From: Sulfurisoma sp.
Lineage (GTDB): Bacteria; Pseudomonadota; Gammaproteobacteria; Burkholderiales; Rhodocyclaceae
Direction: 5' to 3'
Length of the DNA stretch: 64,000 nt
Assembly: GCA_030691075.1 (NCBI GenBank)
Contig: JAUYFI010000184.1
Coordinates: forward strand, 22,861-86,860
The notes beneath the pieces were generated by a model, which saw nothing but the letters and a program-made list of their open reading frames with translations, did no database searches and was not told the DNA's origin. Made by a program: the position numbers and the translations under genes. Shown one piece after another: positions 17,360 to 25,567 of this stretch. Each line of letters opens with the position of its first letter. Position 1 is the stretch's first letter.

Positions 17360-19507
17360 ATGGGGGACGTTCGTCGGGAAATCTTCATCGTGGATGACGA
17401 CCTCGTCGCTCGTGCGATCGTCCATGAACAGATCGCGTCCCTCGGCCATGCGGTCATCGAATGTGAAAACGGCGCCGATTTCCTGGCGGCGCTGTCGCGC
17501 TCGCCGGACATCGTGCTGCTGGACATAGAAATGCCGGGAATGAACGGCTTTGCCGTCTGTCGGGCGCTGCGCGCGGCGGGATACACCAATACCGAAGTCA
17601 TTTTCATCTCGGGGCACGACGATCTGGAGACGCGGCTGGCCGCCTACGACGCCGGCGGCAACGACTTTATCGCCAAGCCCGTGCCGACAGCCGACCTGTT
17701 GCAGAAGCTGGCCGTGGCCGAGCGCGTGCTGGCCCACGCCGCCGGGCCGGCGGGCCAGCGGCGGCCGATCGTCGCGAACGCCGGGGCTGGCCTCGGCCAG
17801 ATGGGCATGTTGCAGGCGGTGCTGCAACGGTTTTCCGCGTGCATGGACCTGGTATCGGTGGTGGACGTGGTGCTGGCCGACCTGGCGGGTCTCGAACTGC
17901 AAGGAGTCGTTCAGGCGCAGATGCCCGGGCAGACCTTGTTGCGCAGCACCAAGGGACATGCCAGCGAACTCGAGGCCTCCCTGGTTGCCCGCATGGCGAC
18001 CATGGGACGGATGACCCTGCATGGCAGCCGCATGTCGATCGCCGAGGATCATGTGCTGCTGCTGATCCACGGCCTGCCGATCGACAATCCGAGTCTGTTC
18101 GGCCGCTTGCGCGAGCATTTCGCCACGCTGGTCAAGGGCGCCGAGGCGCGGATCGTCGCCATCATTCGCGGCCAGGCCGGCAGCGGCCGGATCGAAGGCC
18201 GGCCGAGCGACATTGCCAGTCACGCCGATGCCAACGATCTGCGGCTGGCGCTGGCGCTGGAAGCGGCCAACGCGGGACTGTGGGACTGGGACATCCCCTC
18301 GGGCAACGCCTATCTTTCCGCCAGCTTCTTCAGGATGCTCGGCTACCAGCCCGACGAATTCCCCGCCACATTCGTCGGCTGGACGGCGCGGGTCCATCCC
18401 GACGACATGCCCGCGCTTATTGGACAGATCGCGGATCTTTCCGATGCGGAGAAGGATCGCTTCGAGATCGAATTCCGCATGGCCAGGAAAGACGGCGCGT
18501 GGCGCTGGATGCATGCCCGCGGCACGACCACCGAGCGCGACGCCGAGGGCTTCCCGACGCGCGTCATCGGCATCAATCTGGACGTGACGGAGGCCAGGGA
18601 GCGCAACGACCGGCTGCGGCTGGCGCTGGAGCGGCAGACGCAGCTCAACCGCAAGCTCGAGGATGCCCAGACCCAGTTGCTGCAATCGGAGAAGATGGCT
18701 TCCATCGGCCAGCTCGCGGCGGGCGTGGCGCACGAGCTCAACAATCCGATCGGCTTCGTCCATTCCAACCTCGGCGCGCTGGAAAAATACGTCAAGGCTG
18801 TCTTCGAGATCGCCGCCGCCTACGAAGAGCTGGACGCCAACCCCGGCTGTGCCGGCCCGGCACTCGACCGGGTCAGGCAACTGAAACAGGCGTGCGACTA
18901 CGACTATGTGAAGGAAGACGTCGCGCAGCTGATGAGCGAATCGAAGGACGGCCTCATGCGGGTGCGCAAGATCGTCCAGGACCTGAAGGATTTCTCGCGC
19001 GTCGACAGCGTCGACTGGCAGTGGGCAAACCTGCATCAGGGCATCGACTCGACCCTCAACATCGTCGCCAACGAACTCAAGTACCACTGCACGGTGGTCA
19101 AGGAATACGGCGAACTGCCCGAGGTTTGTTGCCTGCCGTCCCAGCTCAACCAGGTCTTCATGAACCTGCTGGTGAATGCCGCCCACGCCATCGAGGGCAA
19201 GGGCGAGGGCAAGGGCAAGGGCACCATCACCATCCGCAGCGGCCGGCGCGAGAACGAAGTCTGGATTTCCTTCAGCGACACGGGCAAGGGCATTGCGCCG
19301 GAGAATCTCGGCCGCATCTTCGATCCGTTCTTCACCACCAAGCCGGTGGGCAAGGGCACCGGCCTGGGCCTGTCGCTGGCCTATGGTATCGTCAAGAAAC
19401 ATCAGGGCCGGATCGAGGTGGCGAGCGAGGTCGGCCAGGGGACGACGTTCACCCTCGTCGTCCCGATCAAGCCCGTGGTGGAAACGAGCGGGGAAGCGAC
19501 AGCATGA
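17360..19507 (+). CDS. Hybrid histidine kinase: REC-(GAF-like)-PAS-HisKA-HATPase
   Basis: 715 residues, no membrane segment. Start ATG 17360 is preferred for its AGGGAGAAAA site over an ATG at 17321. Order: receiver (about 5-120, IVDDDLVAR, phospho-Asp in [11 protein letters not shown]), an unassigned GAF-like region (about 135-285), PAS with PAC (about 295-415, [13 protein letters not shown]), HisKA with His in [12 protein letters not shown], and HATPase ([10 protein letters not shown]). The N-terminal receiver implies control by another kinase. First gene of a ten-gene operon; the next gene overlaps by ATGA. A 45-bp stretch in the HisKA region is identical to the kinase gene at 31635. Confidence 0.9.
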   Translation: MGDVRREIFIVDDDLVARAIVHEQIASLGHAVIECENGADFLAALSRSPDIVLLDIEMPGMNGFAVCRALRAAGYTNTEVIFISGHDDLETRLAAYDAGGNDFIAKPVPTADLLQKLAVAERVLAHAAGPAGQRRPIVANAGAGLGQMGMLQAVLQRFSACMDLVSVVDVVLADLAGLELQGVVQAQMPGQTLLRSTKGHASELEASLVARMATMGRMTLHGSRMSIAEDHVLLLIHGLPIDNPSLFGRLREHFATLVKGAEARIVAIIRGQAGSGRIEGRPSDIASHADANDLRLALALEAANAGLWDWDIPSGNAYLSASFFRMLGYQPDEFPATFVGWTARVHPDDMPALIGQIADLSDAEKDRFEIEFRMARKDGAWRWMHARGTTTERDAEGFPTRVIGINLDVTEARERNDRLRLALERQTQLNRKLEDAQTQLLQSEKMASIGQLAAGVAHELNNPIGFVHSNLGALEKYVKAVFEIAAAYEELDANPGCAGPALDRVRQLKQACDYDYVKEDVAQLMSESKDGLMRVRKIVQDLKDFSRVDSVDWQWANLHQGIDSTLNIVANELKYHCTVVKEYGELPEVCCLPSQLNQVFMNLLVNAAHAIEGKGEGKGKGTITIRSGRRENEVWISFSDTGKGIAPENLGRIFDPFFTTKPVGKGTGLGLSLAYGIVKKHQGRIEVASEVGQGTTFTLVVPIKPVVETSGEATA
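18673..18717 (+). repeat. 45-bp segment identical to 32303-32347
   Basis: The HisKA-box coding segment (around [11 protein letters not shown]) is identical at base level to that of the kinase at 31635, although flanks have diverged. This points to paralogy with recent gene conversion or strong constraint. Confidence 0.8.
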
Positions 19508-20883
19508 GCGAAGCGGAACAGCAGTTCACATTGCTCTTCGTCGATGACGAGCCGAACATCCTGTCGTCCCTGCGCCGCCTGTTCAAGGCGACCGGCTATG
19601 GCGTGCTCACCGCCGGCGGTGGCGCCGAGGGGCTGGAAGTTCTCGCCCGCGAGAAGGTCGACCTGATCGTTTCCGACATGCGCATGCCGGAGATGGATGG
19701 CGCCCAGTTTCTGGAGCAGGCGCGCGCGCGCTGGCCCCATGTCGCGCGCATCCTGCTGACGGGCTACGCGGATATAGGCTCGACCATCGACGCCATCAAC
19801 CGCGGCGAGATCTACCGCTATATTTCCAAGCCCTGGGACGACAACGAGATACTGCTGACGGTGCGCGGGGCGCTCGAGCACCAGCGGCTGAAAAGCGAGA
19901 ACGAGCGCCTGCTGGCGCTGACCCGGCGGCAGAACGAGGAGCTGAAGGATCTCAACGCCGGCCTCGAGCGGAAAGTGGCCGAGCGCACGGCGGAATTGCA
20001 GGAGACCCTGAATTCCCTCGATCGCGCCCACAAGCAGCTTCACCAGGGCTTCATGTCCACGGTGCGGATTTTCGCCGGCCTGATCGAGATGCGCGGCGGC
20101 AAGCTGGCCGGCCATTCGCGGCGGGTGGCCGAGCATGCGCGCCAGGTGGCGCAGGCGCTCGGCCTCGGCGAGAAGGAACAGCAGGACATGCTGCTGGCGG
20201 GGTTGCTGCACGACATCGGCAAGATCAGCCTGCCGGACGACCTGCTCAACCGGCCGTTCAACGGTCTGCCGCCGGATCAGCAGGCGCTGGTGATGCAGCA
20301 TCCGGCCAGGGGTCAGCAGGCGCTGATTGGAGTGGAACAGCTTGCCAATGCCGCCAAGATCATTCGCCACCATCACGAGTGCATGGACGGATCGGGTTAT
20401 CCCGACCGCTTGTCCGGGCTGGCGATTCCGATCGGCGCGCGCATCCTGGCGGTGACCAACGAGTACGACGCCTTGCAGATGGGCACGCTGACCCTGCAGG
20501 CGATGACCTCGGTCAAGGCGCTGGAATTCATCATGACCTATCGCGGCCGGCGCTACGATCCGACGGTGGTGGATGCCTTCAAGACGGTGCTGGCCGGGCC
20601 GGCCGGCGGCGCCGAGCATGCCGTGCGGCAGGGCATCGGGGTTGGCGTCATGCGGGACGCGCCCCACGAGAAGCCGCAGCGGCACTGGAAGGAGATATCC
20701 CTGCATCCGTCCAAGCTCAAGCCCGGCATGACGCTGAGCCGCAAGTTGATGCACGAGCACGGCTATCTGCTGCTGGCCGCGGGCCAGCACCTCGACGAGC
20801 TGGTGATCGAACAGTTGCAGAAGATGGAGAATGAGACGGAGAATCCCATCACCGTCCATATTCGCGTGGAGGACAGGTCATGA
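19504..20883 (+). CDS. REC-HD-GYP response regulator (c-di-GMP phosphodiesterase)
   Basis: 459 residues. Receiver (about 8-125, VDDEPNILSSL, phospho-Asp in IVSDMRMPEMDG, KPWDD), coiled coil (about 130-185), HD-GYP domain (about 185-340) with LLHDIGKISLPDD and HHECMDGSGYP both intact, then a C-terminal extension. It should hydrolyse c-di-GMP under phosphorylation control, like RpfG. Overlaps both neighbours by 4 bp (ATGA). The adjacent kinases are the obvious phosphodonors. Confidence 0.92.
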   Translation: MSEAEQQFTLLFVDDEPNILSSLRRLFKATGYGVLTAGGGAEGLEVLAREKVDLIVSDMRMPEMDGAQFLEQARARWPHVARILLTGYADIGSTIDAINRGEIYRYISKPWDDNEILLTVRGALEHQRLKSENERLLALTRRQNEELKDLNAGLERKVAERTAELQETLNSLDRAHKQLHQGFMSTVRIFAGLIEMRGGKLAGHSRRVAEHARQVAQALGLGEKEQQDMLLAGLLHDIGKISLPDDLLNRPFNGLPPDQQALVMQHPARGQQALIGVEQLANAAKIIRHHHECMDGSGYPDRLSGLAIPIGARILAVTNEYDALQMGTLTLQAMTSVKALEFIMTYRGRRYDPTVVDAFKTVLAGPAGGAEHAVRQGIGVGVMRDAPHEKPQRHWKEISLHPSKLKPGMTLSRKLMHEHGYLLLAAGQHLDELVIEQLQKMENETENPITVHIRVEDRS

Positions 20884-21419
20884 ACAGCCGCGTACTGATC
20901 GTCGATGACGAGGAAGCGATACTCAACGCACTGCGCCGCCTGTTGCGGATCGCACCGTGCACTTACGGGCGCCTGAGCTACCGGCTCGAGGTCGAAACCT
21001 TCTCCTCTCCCGTCGCGGCGCTGGCGCGCGCCGGCGAAGCGAGCTTCGACCTGGTCCTGAGCGATTACCGCATGCCGGAAATGGATGGCGTGGCGTTCCT
21101 TTCCCGCGTCAAGGAACTGCAACCCGACGCCGAGCGCCTGGTGCTGTCGGGCTATGCCGATCTCGACGCCATCATGCGCGCCTTCGACCAGGCGCAGATA
21201 TTCCGTTTCGTCGCCAAGCCCTGGAATGACTACATTCTGCTGTCGACCATCGCCGAAGCGCTCAATCACCGCGACATCGTGCTCGAGAATCGGCAACTGG
21301 TGCAGGCGGCGCGGGGACAAGGCGCCGGCGCGCCCGTGCCGCCCGCCGCCGCGGATGCCGTGCCGCCGATCCGCTGGGGGCCGGACGGTTCGGTTCGTGA
21401 CAGTTCGTCCGACACATAA
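20880..21419 (+). CDS. Single-domain response regulator (receiver with tail)
   Basis: 179 residues. Receiver VLIVDDEEAILNALR, phospho-Asp in LVLSDYRMPEMDG, KPWND; it has an insertion after the first helix (RIAPCTYGRLSYRLEVE) and a Pro/Ala-rich disordered tail of about 45 residues. With no output domain it may act by protein-protein contact, possibly with the GTPase encoded 13 bp downstream. ATGA overlap with the HD-GYP gene. Confidence 0.88.
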   Translation: MNSRVLIVDDEEAILNALRRLLRIAPCTYGRLSYRLEVETFSSPVAALARAGEASFDLVLSDYRMPEMDGVAFLSRVKELQPDAERLVLSGYADLDAIMRAFDQAQIFRFVAKPWNDYILLSTIAEALNHRDIVLENRQLVQAARGQGAGAPVPPAAADAVPPIRWGPDGSVRDSSSDT

Positions 21420-21432
21420 GGAACGCAGCGAG

Positions 21433-22089
21433 ATGCCGGACATCGAGAATGACCGCCTGACCTTCAAGCTGGTTTATTACGGCCCGGCCCAGAGCGGCAA
21501 GACCACGAACCTCATGCGCCTGCACGACCTGCTGGCGCCCGAGTTGAAGGGGGAGATGATGACCCTGGAGACCCAGGGCGACCGCACGCTCTTCTTCGAC
21601 CTGCTGCCGCTGGGCTTCCGGGCGGCCTCCGGCCTGCTCGTCAAGCTGCGCCTGTTCACCGTGCCCGGTCAGGTGGCCCACGACGGCACGCGCAAGGCCG
21701 TGCTCTCGCGCGCGGACGGCGTCGTCTTCGTCGCGGACTCCCAGAAGACGCAGGAAATCAACAACGCGGAGTCCTTCAAGAACCTTGCCGAGAACGCCGC
21801 CCGCGTCGGCCTCGACTTCCAGCGCCTGCCCCTGGTGGTGCAGTTCAACAAGCGCGATCTGCCGGCCATCGTTTCAGAGGATGAGGTGCGCGCGCGCTGG
21901 TCCGGCGCCGTATCGTGGCCGCTGACTTTCGCCATGGCGCTGACGGGCGAGGGCGTGCGCGAGACCTTCGATGCGCTGCTGCGCGCCGTGTTCCGCCGAT
22001 TCGCCGATGAACTCGAACTCGAGCGCCGCCACGGCCTGGACGAGGCGGCCTTTGTCGCGGGGCTTCTTGGCGGCGGAGCGGCAACATGA
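21433..22089 (+). CDS. MglA-family Ras-like small GTPase
   Basis: 218 residues. MglA hallmarks in order: KLVYYGPAQSGKTTNL (P-loop, K23), GDRTLFFDLLPL (R51 matches the intrinsic catalytic Arg of Myxococcus MglA), LFTVPGQV (Q80), GVVFVADSQ and QFNKRDLP (base recognition). A C-terminal extension of about 25 residues is extra. MglA proteins set cell polarity and direct type IV pili or gliding machinery with the GAP MglB. No roadblock/MglB gene is in this window. Overlaps the next kinase gene by ATGA. Sits between receiver, kinase and PilB-like ATPase genes. Confidence 0.9.
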   Translation: MPDIENDRLTFKLVYYGPAQSGKTTNLMRLHDLLAPELKGEMMTLETQGDRTLFFDLLPLGFRAASGLLVKLRLFTVPGQVAHDGTRKAVLSRADGVVFVADSQKTQEINNAESFKNLAENAARVGLDFQRLPLVVQFNKRDLPAIVSEDEVRARWSGAVSWPLTFAMALTGEGVRETFDALLRAVFRRFADELELERRHGLDEAAFVAGLLGGGAAT

Positions 22090-23279
22090 CCGGGGCCTTC
22101 GACCGCGAATTCACGCTCGCCGAGATATTGCCGGCGGCGATGCTGGAGACGCTCGGCACGGCCCTGGCCAACCTGCTCGACGCCGACCTGGCCGTGCTCG
22201 ATGCCGGCGGCGACGTCCTCTGGGGGCGCGCCCCGGCCGATGCGTCGCGCGAGGCGTTTGTGCTGGAGATCGAACCCCTCGGCTATCTTGCCTCCGCCGC
22301 GTCGCCCGATCGTCTGCGGGCCGCCGCCGTCCTGCTGCGCCAGATGCTGGTGGCCCGCGCCCGCTACCTGATGGCCTGCGACCTGCACACCGACGCCATC
22401 GCCGCCGACTGGCAGGCGCTGCTGGAACGCAACCAGGCGCTGGCGGCCTCGGAGGCCCGCTACAAGGCGCTCTCCGAGGAACTGGAACAGCGCGTGCAGG
22501 ATCAGGTCAGGCTGCTCGACGAGCGCACGCGCCAGCTCTATCAGGCCGAGAAACTGGCCTCGGTGGGCCAGCTCGCGGCGGGCGTGGCGCACGAGATCAA
22601 CAACCCGATCGGATTCGTGCGCAGCAACATCGCCAGCTTCGGCGGTTATCTGGAGAAATTCGCGGCGCTCAAGGCACGCCTCGCCGAAGGGCAGGCGGCC
22701 TGGAAGGACCTCGACCTCGACTTCGTGATCGAAGACGGCGCCGAGATCGTGAAAGACAGCCTGGAGGGCGTCGACCGCGTCGCCCGCATCGTGCGCGACC
22801 TCAGGGGATTTTCCAACGTCGACCGGCCGGAAGAGGAAATAGTTGACTTGAACGACAGCCTGCGCGAGGCGATGAGCGTCTTTTCCGGACGGCTGCCACC
22901 CGGCGTCGAATTGCGCCAGGCGTTTTCCGCGTTGCCGCGCATCCCGTGCCTGCCCGGCCATCTCAACCAGGTTTTCCTGCATCTGATCGAAAATGCCGTG
23001 CAGGCCGTCGCCGACACCGGCAAGCCCGGCACGGTGACGGTTTCGAGCCGGCCGGCGGAGGGCGGCATCGAGATCGCCGTCACCGACACGGGCGTCGGCA
23101 TGTCGTCCGCGCAGCAGGCCCGCGCCTTCGAACCCTTCTATACCACGCGCCCGGTCGGCAGCGGCACCGGCCTGGGGCTGACGGTGGCGCGAGGCATCGT
23201 CCAGGCGCATGATGGAAGGATTAGTATCGACAGCCAGCCTGGTTCGGGCGCCACGATAACCCTCTTCCTTCCGGCATGA
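22086..23279 (+). CDS. Soluble histidine kinase
   Basis: 397 residues. N-terminal sensory region of unknown type (about 1-110, DADLAVLDAGGDVLWG), coiled coil (about 115-160), HisKA with GVAHEINNPIGFV, HATPase with ENAVQAV, DTGVGMS and GTGLGLTVARGI. No membrane segment. Directly downstream of the MglA-like GTPase gene (ATGA overlap) and upstream of the receiver-PilB fusion (ATGA overlap), so it is the likely phosphodonor for that fusion or the single receiver. Ligand unknown. Confidence 0.88.
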   Translation: MTGAFDREFTLAEILPAAMLETLGTALANLLDADLAVLDAGGDVLWGRAPADASREAFVLEIEPLGYLASAASPDRLRAAAVLLRQMLVARARYLMACDLHTDAIAADWQALLERNQALAASEARYKALSEELEQRVQDQVRLLDERTRQLYQAEKLASVGQLAAGVAHEINNPIGFVRSNIASFGGYLEKFAALKARLAEGQAAWKDLDLDFVIEDGAEIVKDSLEGVDRVARIVRDLRGFSNVDRPEEEIVDLNDSLREAMSVFSGRLPPGVELRQAFSALPRIPCLPGHLNQVFLHLIENAVQAVADTGKPGTVTVSSRPAEGGIEIAVTDTGVGMSSAQQARAFEPFYTTRPVGSGTGLGLTVARGIVQAHDGRISIDSQPGSGATITLFLPA

Positions 23280-25567
23280 ACGACTTTTCCACCCTCTTCA
23301 CCGGCCAGGCCGCGGCGGCATCGACCGATGCCGCGCCGTCTCGCTACCGGCTGCTGATCGTCGACGACGAACCGGGCGTGGTCAAGGCGCTGACGCGCGC
23401 CTTCCGCCAGGAAAACTACGAGGTGGTGGGCGCGGCCGGCGGCGAGGAGGGGCTCAAGCGGCTGGCCGAGGCGACCACGCATCTGGTCATCAGCGACTAC
23501 ATGATGCCCGGCATGAACGGCGCCAATTTCCTGCGCGCCGTCAAGGAACGCTCGCCCGACACCATTCGCATCATGCTCACCGGCCATGCCGACACCGGCG
23601 CGGTGATGGGCGCCATCAACGAAGGCGCGGTCTACAAGTTCATCCTCAAGCCTTGGGACGACGACGACCTGCGCGTCACCGTCGCCCTGGCCCTGGAACA
23701 GTTCGACCTCGTCCAGAAGAACCGGGCGCTCAAGCAGGAGAACGCGAAGAAGTCGAAGGAGATTTCCGCCCTCTCGCGCCTGGCGGCCACCAACCGCAGC
23801 CAGCTCGGCTTTGTCCTGCACAAGAAGAATCTCATCACCTCCGCCCAGCTTCAGGAACTCGTTCGGCTGCAGGAGATGCGCAAGGAGCCGCTCGTCAAGC
23901 TGCTGCTTGAAAAGGGGTGGGTGTCCGAGCGCGCCATCCGCAACGTACTCAAGAAGGACATGCTGATCGAGGAGGTGCAACTGGCGGAGTTTCAGGTCGA
24001 TGCCGCCATGGCCGAGCTGATTCCGCGCAGCTTCTGCAACCGCCAGATCGTGGTGCCGCTGAAGCTCGAAGGCCGGCGCCTGATGCTGGCCATGGCCGAT
24101 CCGCTCGACGCCGGCCTGGTCGACGACGTGCGATTCACCGCCGGCCTGGAACTGAATGTCGTCACCGCCGACGTGGCCGCCATCCGCGCCAAGATCGCCG
24201 AGCTGTACGGCGAAGAGGTGGACTACAAGGAGATGGAGGCCATCGTCGGATCAAACGACCCCTACGAGGGCATCGAGATCGTCATCGAGGACGACGAGGC
24301 GGCGGACCTGGAGGAACTGCTGCGCGGAACGGAAGCGCCGCCGGCGATCCGCTTGGTCAACGCCACCATCCTCGAGGCGATCCGGCTGGGCGCGTCCGAC
24401 ATCCACATCCAGCCGCGCACCAAGAGCGTGGTGGTGCGTTACCGCATCGACGGCGTCCTGATAGACAAGATCCACATTCCGCACCAGCTCCTCCAGACCC
24501 TGGTCTCCCGCCTGAAGATCATGGCCGAACTGGACATCTCCGAGCGGCGCCGTCCGCAGGACGGCCGCATCACCGTCAAGACGCCGCTGCGCATCGTCGA
24601 CCTGCGCGTGTCCATCCTGCCGACGATCAACGGCGAGAAGGTGGTGATGCGCATCCTCGACCGCAATTCGGCGGTGCCCGACCTTGCCAGCCTCGGTTTT
24701 TCGGAGGCCGACCTGCCGAAGATCGCCGACATCGTGGCCAAGCCGCAGGGCCTCATCCTCGCCACCGGCCCGACCGGCAGCGGCAAGACGACGACGCTCT
24801 ACTCCCTGCTTCGGCACAACGCGACGTCGGAAAAGAACTATGTCACCATCGAGGACCCGGTCGAGTACTACCTCGACATGGCCACCCAGGTGCTGGTGCG
24901 CGAGAAGATCGGCCTCACCTTCCCGCTGGTGCTGCGTGCCATCCTGCGCCAGGACCCGAACGTGCTGCTGCTGGGCGAGATCCGCGACAACGAGACCGCC
25001 GAGGTGGCCTTCCACGCGGCGCTGACGGGCCACCAGGTGTTCTCGACGCTGCACACCAATTCGGCCGTGGCGACCATCGCGCGGCTGATCGACATCGGCC
25101 TCAAGCCCTACGTGGCGGCGGCGGCGCTCGAGGGCATCATCGCCCAGCGGCTGGTGCGGCGCATCTGCCCCCACTGCCGCGAGGAAGTGCCCGTGGACGA
25201 GAAGTTGTGCCAGCGGCTCGGCGCCGCCTTCAGCCGTCCCGATCTGCGGGTATGGAAGGGGCGGGGTTGCGAGCGCTGCCACGGCAGCGGCTACAGCCGC
25301 CGCATCGGCATCTACGAGGTGCTGGCGATTGACGACGTGCTGCGCGACCTCATCGGCGGCGGCGCCAGCATACTGGACATCGGCCGCGTGGCGCGGCAGC
25401 AGGGGCTGCGCACGCTGGCGCAGGACGCCGCCGACAAGGTGCACGCCGGCGAGACGACGCTTGGAGAAGTGCTGCGGGTGCTGGGTCCGCAGCCCCTGCC
25501 GGCTTGGAGTGGCGGGCATGAGGCGCCGCCCTTCGGTCGTGACGTCGCCTCGCCGGCGAACTCATGA
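23276..25567 (+). CDS. Receiver-MshEN-PilB/GspE-type ATPase fusion
   Basis: 763 residues. Receiver (about 24-140, phospho-Asp D74 in VISDYMMPG), helix, MshEN-like region (about 176-310; QLGFVLHKKNLITSAQLQEL fits the c-di-GMP-binding repeat RLGxxLxxxxLIxxxxLxxxL), then a complete secretion ATPase: Walker A GPTGSGKTT (498-506, K504), Asp box TIEDPVE, Walker B LLLGEIRD (564-571), His box STLHTN, four-Cys zinc motif C631/C634/C665/C668. PilB/GspE enzymes power pilus extension or type II secretion. Putting phosphorylation and c-di-GMP inputs on the motor is the striking feature. No pilus platform genes adjoin it. Confidence 0.92.
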   Translation: MNDFSTLFTGQAAAASTDAAPSRYRLLIVDDEPGVVKALTRAFRQENYEVVGAAGGEEGLKRLAEATTHLVISDYMMPGMNGANFLRAVKERSPDTIRIMLTGHADTGAVMGAINEGAVYKFILKPWDDDDLRVTVALALEQFDLVQKNRALKQENAKKSKEISALSRLAATNRSQLGFVLHKKNLITSAQLQELVRLQEMRKEPLVKLLLEKGWVSERAIRNVLKKDMLIEEVQLAEFQVDAAMAELIPRSFCNRQIVVPLKLEGRRLMLAMADPLDAGLVDDVRFTAGLELNVVTADVAAIRAKIAELYGEEVDYKEMEAIVGSNDPYEGIEIVIEDDEAADLEELLRGTEAPPAIRLVNATILEAIRLGASDIHIQPRTKSVVVRYRIDGVLIDKIHIPHQLLQTLVSRLKIMAELDISERRRPQDGRITVKTPLRIVDLRVSILPTINGEKVVMRILDRNSAVPDLASLGFSEADLPKIADIVAKPQGLILATGPTGSGKTTTLYSLLRHNATSEKNYVTIEDPVEYYLDMATQVLVREKIGLTFPLVLRAILRQDPNVLLLGEIRDNETAEVAFHAALTGHQVFSTLHTNSAVATIARLIDIGLKPYVAAAALEGIIAQRLVRRICPHCREEVPVDEKLCQRLGAAFSRPDLRVWKGRGCERCHGSGYSRRIGIYEVLAIDDVLRDLIGGGASILDIGRVARQQGLRTLAQDAADKVHAGETTLGEVLRVLGPQPLPAWSGGHEAPPFGRDVASPANS

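Noticed and set aside
17839..20883. Very long open frame (1014 codons) in another frame across two signalling genes
   Set aside because: Its first two thirds are low-complexity Arg/Gly/Pro sequence antiparallel to real domains. Only the part from 19504 is genuine (REC-HD-GYP). GC-rich DNA produces such shadows.
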